A stretch of DNA of 64,000 bases from the NCBI RefSeq assembly GCF_000372745.1, contig NZ_KB889691.1, forward strand, positions 150-64,149, written 5' to 3'. The DNA is from Embleya scabrispora DSM 41855. GTDB lineage: Bacteria; Actinomycetota; Actinomycetes; Streptomycetales; Streptomycetaceae. Positions 35,682 through 43,788 of this stretch are shown in pieces; position 1 is the stretch's first letter; each line of letters starts with the position of its first letter. The notes below the pieces were generated by a model, which had not been told where the DNA came from, ran no database searches, and saw only the letters and a list, made by a program, of their open reading frames with translations. A program made the translations under genes and the position numbers.

Positions 35682-36211
35682 CGCGCGGCCCGAGCCGGGT
35701 CGATCCCTCGGACGCCGATCTGGAGCAGCGCGGGTTGTGCGGGCGCGGCCGGGGCCTCCTCGATCTCGACGTGCTCGATCTCGGGTGCGTAGCCGCCCAG
35801 GACACCCTCGATGGCCTCCCGCGCGCCGTCCGCGCTCGTGTTCGCGCATCCGCAGCCGCCGCTCGCGGCGGTGATCCGCAGTCGCACGCTCCGGGCGAGC
35901 TCGTCGTAGTCGAGCAGTTCGGCGCGGTGTTCCGGGTGGGCCGCGAGGCCGCGGGCGATCCGGGTCGGCACGTCGTCCGGATGCAGGTCGTGCAGGACGA
36001 GCAGGCCGGTGACCAGTTCGTCGTCGAGCACGGCGCGCCTGTCCGTGTCGGCGTCGCGCAACAGCGCGGCCAGGCGGGTCAGGCCGGCGCCGTAGAAGTC
36101 CATCAGGGCGCGTACCAGATCCTCGGCGGCGGCCTTGCCGGCCGGGTCGGCGCTCGCGGCCAGGCGGGTGAGGATCTCCTCGACCCGCAGTCCGGTCTGT
36201 TCGGCGTTCAT
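35678..36211 (-). CDS. NifU C-terminal-like protein with altered cysteine motif
   Basis: 177-residue protein ending in a NifU/Nfu-type domain: RLRITAASGGCGCANTSA, then IEGVLGGYAPEIEHVEIEE. The standard Nfu motif is CxxC; here the two Cys are spaced C-G-C, so iron-sulfur binding may differ. The N-terminal ~100 residues are helical (GLRVEEILTRLAA, LVRALMDFYGAGLTRLAALL). It lies directly after the large subunit with an ATGA overlap. A role in supplying or repairing iron-sulfur clusters of the small subunit fits the context but is inferred. Confidence 0.8.
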   Translation of the reverse strand: MNAEQTGLRVEEILTRLAASADPAGKAAAEDLVRALMDFYGAGLTRLAALLRDADTDRRAVLDDELVTGLLVLHDLHPDDVPTRIARGLAAHPEHRAELLDYDELARSVRLRITAASGGCGCANTSADGAREAIEGVLGGYAPEIEHVEIEEAPAAPAQPALLQIGVRGIDPARAAR

Positions 36212-37992
36212 CCGCTCAGCCCGCTCAGGCCGGTGGGCACGTGCAGCTTCTGCAGGGTCTTGCCGTCGCCGAGGTACATGTGCACGCCGCACGGCAGACA
36301 GGGATCGAAGCTGCGCACGGCCCGCATGATGTCGATGCCCTTGAAGTTCTCCGGGGAGTTCTCCTCGAAGATCGGCGTGTTCTGCACCGCGTCCTCGTAG
36401 GGCCCGGGGGTGCCCAGGGTGTCGCGGACGCTGGCGTTCCACGGAGTGGGCGGGTACGGGTGATAGTTGGCGATCTTCCCGTCCCGGATCACCATGTGGT
36501 GCGAGAGCACACCGCGCACGGCCTCGGTGAAGCCGACGCCGACCGCCTGGTCGGGCACTTCGAACTTCTCCCACGTCTTGGTCCGGCCCGAGCGCACCTC
36601 TTCGAGTGCCTTCTCGGCGAAGTACACCGCCATGGCGGCCATGTACGCCTGGAAGTAGGTGCGTGCGCGGTTGCGCTCCAGGGCGTTGCTCCACTGCGGG
36701 ATCTTCCACTCGAAGGTGGTCTCCGGTTTGGTCATCGACCTGGGCAGATTGATCACCACGCTGTGCCCGGTGGCTTTGACGAAGCCGGTGTCGACCAGGC
36801 CGTTGAGCGCGGTGGACCACAGCCGGGCGAGCGGGCCGCCGCCGGTGTCCAGGGCCAGGTAGTCGGTGCCGTCGAACCAGCGCGGCGACATCACCCAGCT
36901 GTAGTTGTTCTGGAAGTCCCGCTTCTGCGGTGCGGGGATGGTGTGCTGGTTCCACGGGTGGCGCGGGTCGACCGAATTGCCCAGCGGGTCGTGCGTGACG
37001 AACTGCTCCTGGCCCTCCCAATCCTGGTAGTAGGAGCTGCCGAGCAGGATCCGGATGCCCAGGTTGATCTCGGTCAGGTCGTTGGTGATCAATTCGCCGT
37101 CCACCACGATGCCGGGGCTGACGTACATCCGCCGGCCCCAGTCGGTCATGTTGCGGTAGGTGAAGTCGCAGTGGTCGGGGTCGTTGAGCGCGCCCCAACA
37201 GCCGAGCAACACCCGCCGCCGGCCGACCTCCTCGTAGCCGGGCAGGGCCGTGTAGAAGAAGTCGAAGAGGTCGTCGTGCAGCGGCACCACACGCTTCATG
37301 AACTCGACGTAGCGCATCAGTCGGGACAGGTAGTCGGTGAACAACTGGACCGAGGCGACCGTGCCCACACCGCCCGGGTAGAGCGTGGAGGGGTGCACGT
37401 GCCGGCCCTCCATCAGGCAGAACATCTCCCGGGTGTAGCGGCTGACCGCCAGCGCCTCACGGTAGAACTCACCCTCGATCGGGTTGAGCGAGCGCATGAT
37501 GTCGGCGATGGTGCGGTAGCCGTGTTCCGCGGCGTGCGGGGCCTCGGTGCGTTCGGCCAGTTCCAGCACACCGGGGTTGGTCTCGCGGACCATGCGCTCG
37601 CAGTAGTCCACCCCGACCAGGTTCTCCTGGAAGATGTTGTGGTCGAACATGTACTCGGCGGCTTCACCGAGGTTGATGATCCACTCGGCCAGGTGTGGCG
37701 GCTTGACGCCGTAGGCCATGTTCTGCGCGTAGACCGAGCAGGTGGCGTGGTTGTCGCCGCAGATACCGCAGATCCGGCTGGTGATGAAGTGCGCGTCGCG
37801 GGGGTCCTTGCCGCGCATGAACACGCTGTAGCCGCGGAAGACCGACGAGGTGCTGTAGCACTCGGCGACCCGCTTCTGCTTGAAGTCGATCTTGGTGTGG
37901 ATGCCCAGACTGCCCACGATCCGGGTGATCGGATCCCAGGACATCTCGGTGAGGCCGCTGCCGTCGCCGGCCACTTTGGTCGAGGGTGCCAT
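36208..37992 (-). CDS. hhyL: [NiFe]-hydrogenase large subunit, group 1h type
   Basis: Catalytic subunit of an uptake hydrogenase; 594 residues before maturation. The four nickel-binding Cys are clear: Cys75 and Cys78 in SRICGICGDNHATCS, and Cys565 and Cys568 in SFDPCLPCGVHMY. Cleavage after His571 would remove a 23-residue tail, which matches the peptidase encoded four genes on. DPITRIVGSLGIHTKIDF is the usual start of the mature fold. Group 1h enzymes of Streptomyces and mycobacteria oxidise atmospheric H2 in persistence. The assignment rests on sequence flavour and the accessory genes. Confidence 0.95.
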   Translation of the reverse strand: MAPSTKVAGDGSGLTEMSWDPITRIVGSLGIHTKIDFKQKRVAECYSTSSVFRGYSVFMRGKDPRDAHFITSRICGICGDNHATCSVYAQNMAYGVKPPHLAEWIINLGEAAEYMFDHNIFQENLVGVDYCERMVRETNPGVLELAERTEAPHAAEHGYRTIADIMRSLNPIEGEFYREALAVSRYTREMFCLMEGRHVHPSTLYPGGVGTVASVQLFTDYLSRLMRYVEFMKRVVPLHDDLFDFFYTALPGYEEVGRRRVLLGCWGALNDPDHCDFTYRNMTDWGRRMYVSPGIVVDGELITNDLTEINLGIRILLGSSYYQDWEGQEQFVTHDPLGNSVDPRHPWNQHTIPAPQKRDFQNNYSWVMSPRWFDGTDYLALDTGGGPLARLWSTALNGLVDTGFVKATGHSVVINLPRSMTKPETTFEWKIPQWSNALERNRARTYFQAYMAAMAVYFAEKALEEVRSGRTKTWEKFEVPDQAVGVGFTEAVRGVLSHHMVIRDGKIANYHPYPPTPWNASVRDTLGTPGPYEDAVQNTPIFEENSPENFKGIDIMRAVRSFDPCLPCGVHMYLGDGKTLQKLHVPTGLSGLSG

Positions 37993-38076
37993 CGTGTGTA
38001 GTGCCCTTCTGCGGTGTGGGACGGCGGCACGCTCGGGGCCGGCCGCGAAGTCGAGGACTGGGTGCAGGCGATCCGC

Positions 38077-39162
38077 TCACCAGGGCGGGCGGTAGCCGGT
38101 GGTCAGCTCGCGACGCGAGTGACGCCACTTGGGTTCCTTGTCCACGGTCTGCGCGGTGATCGAGCGCAGTTTGCGGATCAGCAGGCCGTACGCGCCGCTG
38201 GCGGTCGCGGAGACCTTGCTGCCGGGCGGTTCGTCCATGAAGGGCATGAACTTGTCCGGGAAGCCGGGCATCGTGCACGCGATGCAGATCCCGCCGACGT
38301 TCGGGCAACCGCCGACGCCGTTGATCCAACCGCGCTTGGGCACGTTGCACTTGACCACCGGACCCCAGCAGCCCAGCTTCACCAGGCACAGCGGCGAGCC
38401 GTACTCGTCGGCGAACTGCCCCTGTTCGTAGTAGCCGCCGCGGTCGCAGCCCTCGTGCACGGTGGCGCCGAACAGCCAGGTCGGACGCAGTTTGTCGTCC
38501 AGCGGGATCATCGGCGCGGACCCGGCGAGTTGGTAGAGCAGGTAGGTCAGCGTCTCGGCGAAGTTGTCCGGCTGGATGGGGCACCCGGGCACGCACACGA
38601 TCGGCAGGCCCGCCTTGGAGGTCCAATCCCAGCCCAGGTAGTCGGGCACGCCCATCGCGCCGGTCGGGTTGCCGGCCATCGCGTGGATGCCGCCGTAGGT
38701 GGCGCACGTGCCGATCGCCACCACGCCGGTGGCCTTGGGCGCGAGCCGGTCCAGCCATTCGCTCGTGGTGATCGGTTGGCCGGTGGCGGGGTCGTCGCCG
38801 AATCCGCACCAGTAACCCTCGGCCTTGATCGACTCGTTCGGGATGGATCCCTCGACCACCAGGACGAACGGGTCGAGTTCGCCCCGTTCGGCCTTGAAGA
38901 ACCATTCGATGAAGGTGTCCGCGCCCTGGACCGGGCCGCATTCGTAATCGATCAGCGGCCAGTGCACGGCGATCGGCGGCAGTCCGGGCAGCGCGCCGGT
39001 GACGATCTCCTCGATCGACGGCTGCATCGCGGCGGTCAGGGCGACGGAGTCGCCGTCGCAGCTCAGACCGGCATTGATCCACAGGATATGGATCGGGGAC
39101 GGTGGTTCGGCCGGCGTGCCGGCGCTCGGACTCTCGGCGGTGTTCTCGGGCGTGGCGCGCAT
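38077..39162 (-). CDS. hhyS: [NiFe]-hydrogenase small subunit, group 1h type
   Basis: Iron-sulfur electron-transfer subunit, 361 residues. The N-terminus shows no twin-arginine signal, so the enzyme should be cytoplasmic. The proximal-cluster motif reads Cys35-x-x-Asp38 (GLSCDGDSV) where most hydrogenases have CxxC. An Asp ligand in this cluster is the known mark of actinobacterial-type (1h) enzymes. Other ligand regions are GTCATYGGIHAMAG, VPGCPIQPDN, TVHEGCDRGGYYEQ, KLGCWGPVVKCNVP and GGCPNVGGICIACTMPGFP. GAGGAGG lies 8 bp before the ATG. First gene of the locus, 84 bp ahead of the large subunit. Confidence 0.95.
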   Translation of the reverse strand: MRATPENTAESPSAGTPAEPPSPIHILWINAGLSCDGDSVALTAAMQPSIEEIVTGALPGLPPIAVHWPLIDYECGPVQGADTFIEWFFKAERGELDPFVLVVEGSIPNESIKAEGYWCGFGDDPATGQPITTSEWLDRLAPKATGVVAIGTCATYGGIHAMAGNPTGAMGVPDYLGWDWTSKAGLPIVCVPGCPIQPDNFAETLTYLLYQLAGSAPMIPLDDKLRPTWLFGATVHEGCDRGGYYEQGQFADEYGSPLCLVKLGCWGPVVKCNVPKRGWINGVGGCPNVGGICIACTMPGFPDKFMPFMDEPPGSKVSATASGAYGLLIRKLRSITAQTVDKEPKWRHSRRELTTGYRPPW

Positions 39163-39330
39163 GATGACGCCTCCTCGAAAGGTTACGAGTCAGACATAAC
39201 GGACTCTTCGAACCTTCCTATCAGCCCACCGCGTGACGCGCCTCACATCCGGGCCATCCGGGCGAGTCTCGCCACCCCCGGTTCCGCGGCGGCGCATGGG
39301 GCCGACCCGCCGCCGCGTCACCGATCCGCG
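39163..39330. promoter_or_regulatory. Likely control region of the hydrogenase operon
   Basis: This 168-bp gap must hold the promoter for the small-subunit gene. It contains an inverted repeat GAGTC-N10-GACTC (39187-39206) about 25 bp upstream of the start and a locally A/T-richer patch. I could not assign -35/-10 hexamers with confidence. Confidence 0.4.
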
Positions 39331-40020
39331 TCAGGACACCGGCGGTACGGGCGTGTCCGGGGTGGCGGTCCCGTCGGCCGACGGGCGGTAACGGGCCAGG
39401 AACATGTCCACGCCGCCGGTGATCAGCCGCTGGGTCAGATCGGCGTCGGGCACCGCGCCCGAGGAGCCGTAGGAGATGTGCGGCATCAGGACCAGGCCGG
39501 AGAGTTGGATCGCGGCCAACTGCACGTCGTCGATCTCGAGTTCGCCGCGCCCGACGAGTTCCGCGAGCGCCGTGCGGACGATCACGTGGAAGCGGTCCGG
39601 TCCCAGTTCGCGCCAGGTGCGGCCCAGATCGGGCAGCCGCGACATCGAGCCCATCACCACGTTGTGCAGGGTGAGCACCTCCGGCGTGGCATGACCCGCC
39701 ACCCATGCCTCGCAGATCGCCACCAGATCGGCCCGGACGTCCGTCGAGGAGCCCAGCCGCTCCTCGATCAGGCGGGTGGACTCCGCGAGCGCCCGGTCCA
39801 GGATCTCGCCGACGATCGCCGTGAACAGGGCCTCCTTGCTGCCGAAGTGGTTGTAGACGGTCACCTTCGCGACGCCCGCCTCGGCGGCGATGGTGTCCAT
39901 GCCCACCTGGTAGCCCTCGCGCAGGAAGGCTTGCGTGGCCGCCTCCAGGATCGCCTTGCGCTTGCGCGCCGCCCGGTCACCGGAAGGGATGCGCTTGGGG
40001 GTCTGCTCCGCTGCCCACAC
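39331..40020 (-). CDS. TetR-family transcriptional repressor
   Basis: 229-residue repressor. The helix-turn-helix is near the N-terminus: AILEAATQAFLREGYQVG, then MDTIAAEAGVAKVTVYNHF, the usual TetR pattern with YNHFGSKEALF. The C-terminal helical domain is for ligand and dimer contacts. The GTG at 40020 has GGAG 8 bp upstream; an ATG 33 codons earlier lies within the operator region and is less likely. It is divergent from an MFS exporter, and the gap is dense with GTTCA/TGAAC palindromes, so it should repress the exporter and itself. Confidence 0.9.
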   Translation of the reverse strand: MWAAEQTPKRIPSGDRAARKRKAILEAATQAFLREGYQVGMDTIAAEAGVAKVTVYNHFGSKEALFTAIVGEILDRALAESTRLIEERLGSSTDVRADLVAICEAWVAGHATPEVLTLHNVVMGSMSRLPDLGRTWRELGPDRFHVIVRTALAELVGRGELEIDDVQLAAIQLSGLVLMPHISYGSSGAVPDADLTQRLITGGVDMFLARYRPSADGTATPDTPVPPVS

Positions 40021-40064
40021 AGTCGTGTCTCCGTTCGTCGAGCGCAGTTTAACCAATTGAACCG

Positions 40065-40085
40065 AACCGGTTAGTTCAGCTGAAC
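40065..40085. promoter_or_regulatory. TetR-type operator cluster near the tetR start
   Basis: AACCGGTT (40065-40072) and the perfect palindrome GTTCAGCTGAAC (40074-40085) lie side by side 45-65 bp upstream of the tetR start. They are preceded by AACCAATTGAACC, a further half-site. Confidence 0.65.
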
Positions 40086-40147
40086 CGTGCTGTTGGGTTT
40101 CGGTCGCGCACCGCCGCACTGTTGCGTGTGCTAACTGAACTGCACTG

Positions 40148-40176
40148 TTGAGTTCAACTGAACTCCACTGTATGGT
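40148..40176 (+). promoter_or_regulatory. MFS exporter promoter covered by an operator
   Basis: -35 TTGAGT (40148-40153), a 17-bp spacer and -10 TATGGT (40171-40176). The inverted repeat AGTTCA-N2-TGAACT (40151-40164) sits on the -35 and spacer, so a bound TetR protein would block polymerase. Confidence 0.7.
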
Positions 40177-40217
40177 TCAGTTCTCGAACAAGCCACTTCC
40201 CGGAAGGGGATCAGCGC

Positions 40218-41639
40218 ATGAAGCACGAGCAGACGAGCGAGCGGTCGGCGCGAACGGGGGCGGCATTCGCGCTGCTCGCCGCGGTGCAGGCGATCCTCAA
40301 CACGTCGGTCACCATCACCTCGGCCGCCGGGCCCGACATCGCCGCCGACCTGGACCTCGGCGCGTCGGGTCTGGTCTGGGCCGGCGCCGCGTACACCCTG
40401 GCGTTCAGCGGCCTGCTGCTGCTCGGCGGCCGGGTGGCCGACCTGCGCGGGCGGCGGGCCGGCTTCCGGATCGGCACCGCGGTGTTCGCCGCCGCGTCCC
40501 TGGCCGGCGCCCTCGTACCGGGCGGGGGGTGGCTGATCGCGGCCCGACTGGCTCAGGGCGCCGGCGCCGCGCTCGCCGCACCGGCCGCCATGGCGCTGGT
40601 CGCGGACGTCTTCCCCGGCGACGCGGCCCGCCGGCGGGCGATGGCCGCGTGGGGCGGGTTGTCCGGGGTCGGCGCGGCACTGGGCATGCAACTCGGCGGC
40701 GCGACCGCGACCTGGGCGTCCTGGCGCTGGGCGTTCGTGGCGCTCGCGCTGATCGGTCTCGCCGTCGCCGTGCTCGCCGGCCGGTATCTGCCGACCGGCC
40801 CGGCCCGGGTCCCGGGCCGCGTGGACGTGCTCGGCGCAGCCCTGGTCACCGGCGGCGTCGCGGTACTGAGCCTGGGGCTGGTGGCGGTGGGCACGCACGG
40901 CTGGCTCGCCCCGGCGGTACTGCTGCCGCTGGCCGTCGGAGCGGCATTGCTGGCGGCCTTCGGCGTGGCCGAGAACCGGGTCGCGGCGCCGCTCGTACCG
41001 CTGTCCTTCCTCGCCTCCCGCCGACGCGTGGCCGCGCTCGCCACCGGAATGCTCGCGCCGATCGCCGGGTCGACGGCCGCGTTCTTGATGTCCTTGTACT
41101 TCCAGCGGGTGCTGGGGTGGTCCGCGCTGCGCTCGGCGATGGGTTTCGGCCCGTACACGCTGATGCTGATCGCGGTCAGCGCCGGCAGTGTGCCGATCGT
41201 GGCCCGGTTGGGCGTGCGGTGGACGGCCGCACTGGGTCTGGCCACGATGGCGGGCGCCTTCGTGCTGTTCTCCCGGATCAGCCCGGACGCGGCCTACCTC
41301 GGAGCACCGCTTGCCGGCATGCTCACCCTGCCCATCGGCATCGGTCTGACCGCCGCGGCGGCCGTGGTCGCCGCCACCCGCGGCGTGCCGCACACCCAGG
41401 CCGCCCTCGCCGGCGGCGCGTTCAACACCACGATGCTGCTGGGCCCCACCGTCGGCATGGCCTTGTTCGCCTCGCTCGCCGACGCGCACACCGGTGCCGG
41501 CTCCTCCCCCGAACAGGCCGCCACCGACGGCTACGCGTTCGCCTTCCGGGCTGCGGCGGCGCTGTTCGCCCTCGCCGCGCTCGCCTCGGTGAGCCTGCGG
41601 GCCCGCCGCACCCCCAGCCCCCGGCCCGTCCGGGTCTGA
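40218..41639 (+). CDS. MFS transporter, DHA2 drug-exporter type
   Basis: 473-residue membrane protein with about 14 hydrophobic segments, the number typical of DHA2 exporters. The loop after TM2 reads GGRVADLRGRRAGFRIG, the conserved MFS motif A. Motif C-like glycine-rich sequence follows (GGLSGVGAALGMQLGG). GGAAGGGGA precedes the ATG by about 8 bp. Divergent regulation by a TetR gene suggests efflux of a toxic compound or antibiotic. The substrate cannot be told. The SGNH hydrolase gene follows after 46 bp and may share the transcript. Confidence 0.9.
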   Translation: MKHEQTSERSARTGAAFALLAAVQAILNTSVTITSAAGPDIAADLDLGASGLVWAGAAYTLAFSGLLLLGGRVADLRGRRAGFRIGTAVFAAASLAGALVPGGGWLIAARLAQGAGAALAAPAAMALVADVFPGDAARRRAMAAWGGLSGVGAALGMQLGGATATWASWRWAFVALALIGLAVAVLAGRYLPTGPARVPGRVDVLGAALVTGGVAVLSLGLVAVGTHGWLAPAVLLPLAVGAALLAAFGVAENRVAAPLVPLSFLASRRRVAALATGMLAPIAGSTAAFLMSLYFQRVLGWSALRSAMGFGPYTLMLIAVSAGSVPIVARLGVRWTAALGLATMAGAFVLFSRISPDAAYLGAPLAGMLTLPIGIGLTAAAAVVAATRGVPHTQAALAGGAFNTTMLLGPTVGMALFASLADAHTGAGSSPEQAATDGYAFAFRAAAALFALAALASVSLRARRTPSPRPVRV

Positions 41640-41685
41640 GCACCACCGAACCACCACCCCCACCCAGCAGAGGAGTTCACCGATC

Positions 41686-42819
41686 ATGACCACGACGACC
41701 TGGGTCGCGGGCTTTCGCTCCGCCGTGCTCGACCCGAACGAGAGCATCCTGATCCAGCCCTCACGGGGTTTCCGCGACCAGACGGTGCGGCAGATCCTGC
41801 ACCTGGACGGCGGCGGTACCGCGCTGCGGGTGCTGCTCAGCAACGAATACGGCAAGGAACCGCTCGTCATCGGCGCCGCCCGGGTGGCCGTGGGCACCGG
41901 CGACGGCACGGTCGACCGCGACACGGACACGGTGCTGCGCTTCGGCGGCGCGGCCGAGGTGACCATCCCCGTCGGCGGATTCCGCCGAAGCGACCCGGTG
42001 GAGTTGGCCGTGCCCGCCGGGACCGACCTGGCGCTGACCCTGTACCTGCCCGGGGACACCGGCCTCGCCACCTACTCCGCCACCCCGTCGCAACTCGCCT
42101 ACGTGCTACCGGGCAATGCCGTCTCGGCGAACTTCGTGGGCGCGGAGGAGGCGGACAACCGCTACTTCGTCGCCGGCGTGGACGTACTGGCTCCCGAAGG
42201 CACCACGATCGCCGTGGCCTTCGGCGACTCCTGGTTCGAGGGCGGGGGCACCTCAACCGGTGCCAACCTGCGCTTCCCCAACCAGCTGAACCGACGACTG
42301 GACCGGGGTTGGGTGGTCAACCAGGGCATCGGCGGCAACCGGCTGCTGACCGACGAGGTCGGCCTGCGCGGCCTCGCCCGCTTCGACCGCGACGTGCTCA
42401 CCGTGCCCGGGGCCACCCACGTGCTCTTCCACTTCGGCCTCAACGACCTGGGCCTGCCGGGCATGACCGGCGAACCCCCGGCCACGGCTGAGGATTTGAT
42501 CGCCGGATTCACCACGCTGGCCGCTCGGGCCCGGGCGGCGGGGCTGATCGGCATCGGGATGACCATGGGCCCCTACGCCGGCACCATCTATCCCGGCGTC
42601 GACAGCATGCAGGGGCGGGTGATCCGCCGTCGGGTCAACGACTGGATCCGCACGGCTGCGGTCTTCGACGCGGTCGTGGACGTCGCGGCGGCGGTGCGGA
42701 ATCCCGATGCGCCGGACCACATCCGGCCCGACCTGGACAGCGGCGACCACCTGCACCTGAACGACGCGGGCGCACGGGCGATGGCCGGGGCCGTGGACCT
42801 GTCGTACCTGCGACTGTGA
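41686..42819 (+). CDS. SGNH/GDSL-family hydrolase
   Basis: 377-residue serine esterase/lipase-type protein. The SGNH blocks are present: VAFGDSWFEGGG (nucleophile Ser in block I), NQGIGGNRLL (block II Gly), FHFGLNDLG (block III Asn) and DHLHLNDAG (Asp/His of block V). About 165 residues of N-terminal beta-rich sequence come before the catalytic domain, as in fungal and actinobacterial extracellular-type members. No signal peptide is obvious, so secretion is unsure. GAGGAG precedes the ATG. The substrate is unknown; acyl or acetyl esters are likely. Confidence 0.88.
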   Translation: MTTTTWVAGFRSAVLDPNESILIQPSRGFRDQTVRQILHLDGGGTALRVLLSNEYGKEPLVIGAARVAVGTGDGTVDRDTDTVLRFGGAAEVTIPVGGFRRSDPVELAVPAGTDLALTLYLPGDTGLATYSATPSQLAYVLPGNAVSANFVGAEEADNRYFVAGVDVLAPEGTTIAVAFGDSWFEGGGTSTGANLRFPNQLNRRLDRGWVVNQGIGGNRLLTDEVGLRGLARFDRDVLTVPGATHVLFHFGLNDLGLPGMTGEPPATAEDLIAGFTTLAARARAAGLIGIGMTMGPYAGTIYPGVDSMQGRVIRRRVNDWIRTAAVFDAVVDVAAAVRNPDAPDHIRPDLDSGDHLHLNDAGARAMAGAVDLSYLRL

Positions 42820-42945
42820 CGGCACCACCGGGCCCGGACACACTCCCAGGCACCCGACGGGCGCCCGGCCTCGCGTCCCGCGACGCGGCGGCGGGCGCCC
42901 GTCGCGTGTTTCACGGCGGCGAACACCGGGCGTGCGGCGTGCCGT

Positions 42946-43788
42946 TCAACACGGATACGGCGACGCCGGGCGCACCACGGCCCGGCCCGCCGGGTCCAGT
43001 GACATCGCCGCCTCCAGGAGCGCCTCCAGGTCGGGATCCGGCCACGGGCGCACCACGGCCAGCGGGGGCCGATGCCGGCCGGTGGCGATGTCCTCCAGGA
43101 TGTCGGCGGCACCGATTCGCCCTCCGATCGCCCGATCGGTGGCCGGCGCGCGGCCGGTCCACGCCGCCCGGAACGAGGCGCCCAGGCTGTACACCTCCGC
43201 GGCGTCGGTGAGGCACACGTGGTGTCCGGGCCCGGTGTCCAGGAGTTGCCGGGCGATCTCGGGGGCCGTGGTCAGGTCCATTCCGCCCCGATAGGGAACC
43301 GGCAGCGGAAGCAGATCCGGGTGCTGGGTCAGATCGTGGTCGATGAACTCGATGCCGCCGCCCGGGGTGACCAGGATGTTCATCGGCTGGATGTCCCCGT
43401 GGTGCCAACCCACCGCGTGCAGCCGCGCCAGCGCCGCGAACGCCCGCCGGGCCAACGCGGGCAACCGGTCCGCGAGAGAGGGACCGGTGCGGCGTACCGA
43501 CTCGCACCAGCGCCACAGGGTCTTCCCCGGACGCCATTCGACCGCCGTCCACACGCCGTCGCCGACGTGCCCGTGTGCGCCGCCGACCGGATACAGGCCC
43601 TGTTCGCGCAGGATGGTCAACGCGCGGGCCTCGTGGTGCAGCGAGGCGACCTCGGCCGGCCTCTCGGCGGTCTTGATCCGCCACCCTCCGGCCCGCCAGG
43701 CGTGGGTGTGATGCGAGGTCAGCGGGCGGGGCCGGTCGGCGATGCCGAGGGTCTCCAACGCGGCGGCGAGCAGCGGATCCATTCTCAC
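42946..43788 (-). CDS. Protein-kinase-like enzyme in the ATP-grasp RiPP cassette
   Basis: 280-residue kinase-fold protein. The catalytic loop is WHHGDIQPMNILV, matching HxDxxxxN of protein and aminoglycoside kinases, and the metal-binding motif is FIDHDLTQ (in place of DFG). A Lys in the N-lobe is in GWRIKTAERP. A long helix and an ALLEAAMSLDPAGRA segment resemble the C-lobe of Ser/Thr kinases. The GTG start overlaps the ATP-grasp stop as GTGA; an ATG two codons on is possible. There is no separate ribosome site, so it depends on coupling. Known tgm cassettes encode a methyltransferase at this point. The kinase probably phosphorylates the precursor peptide, but this is inference. Confidence 0.82.
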   Translation of the reverse strand: MRMDPLLAAALETLGIADRPRPLTSHHTHAWRAGGWRIKTAERPAEVASLHHEARALTILREQGLYPVGGAHGHVGDGVWTAVEWRPGKTLWRWCESVRRTGPSLADRLPALARRAFAALARLHAVGWHHGDIQPMNILVTPGGGIEFIDHDLTQHPDLLPLPVPYRGGMDLTTAPEIARQLLDTGPGHHVCLTDAAEVYSLGASFRAAWTGRAPATDRAIGGRIGAADILEDIATGRHRPPLAVVRPWPDPDLEALLEAAMSLDPAGRAVVRPASPYPC

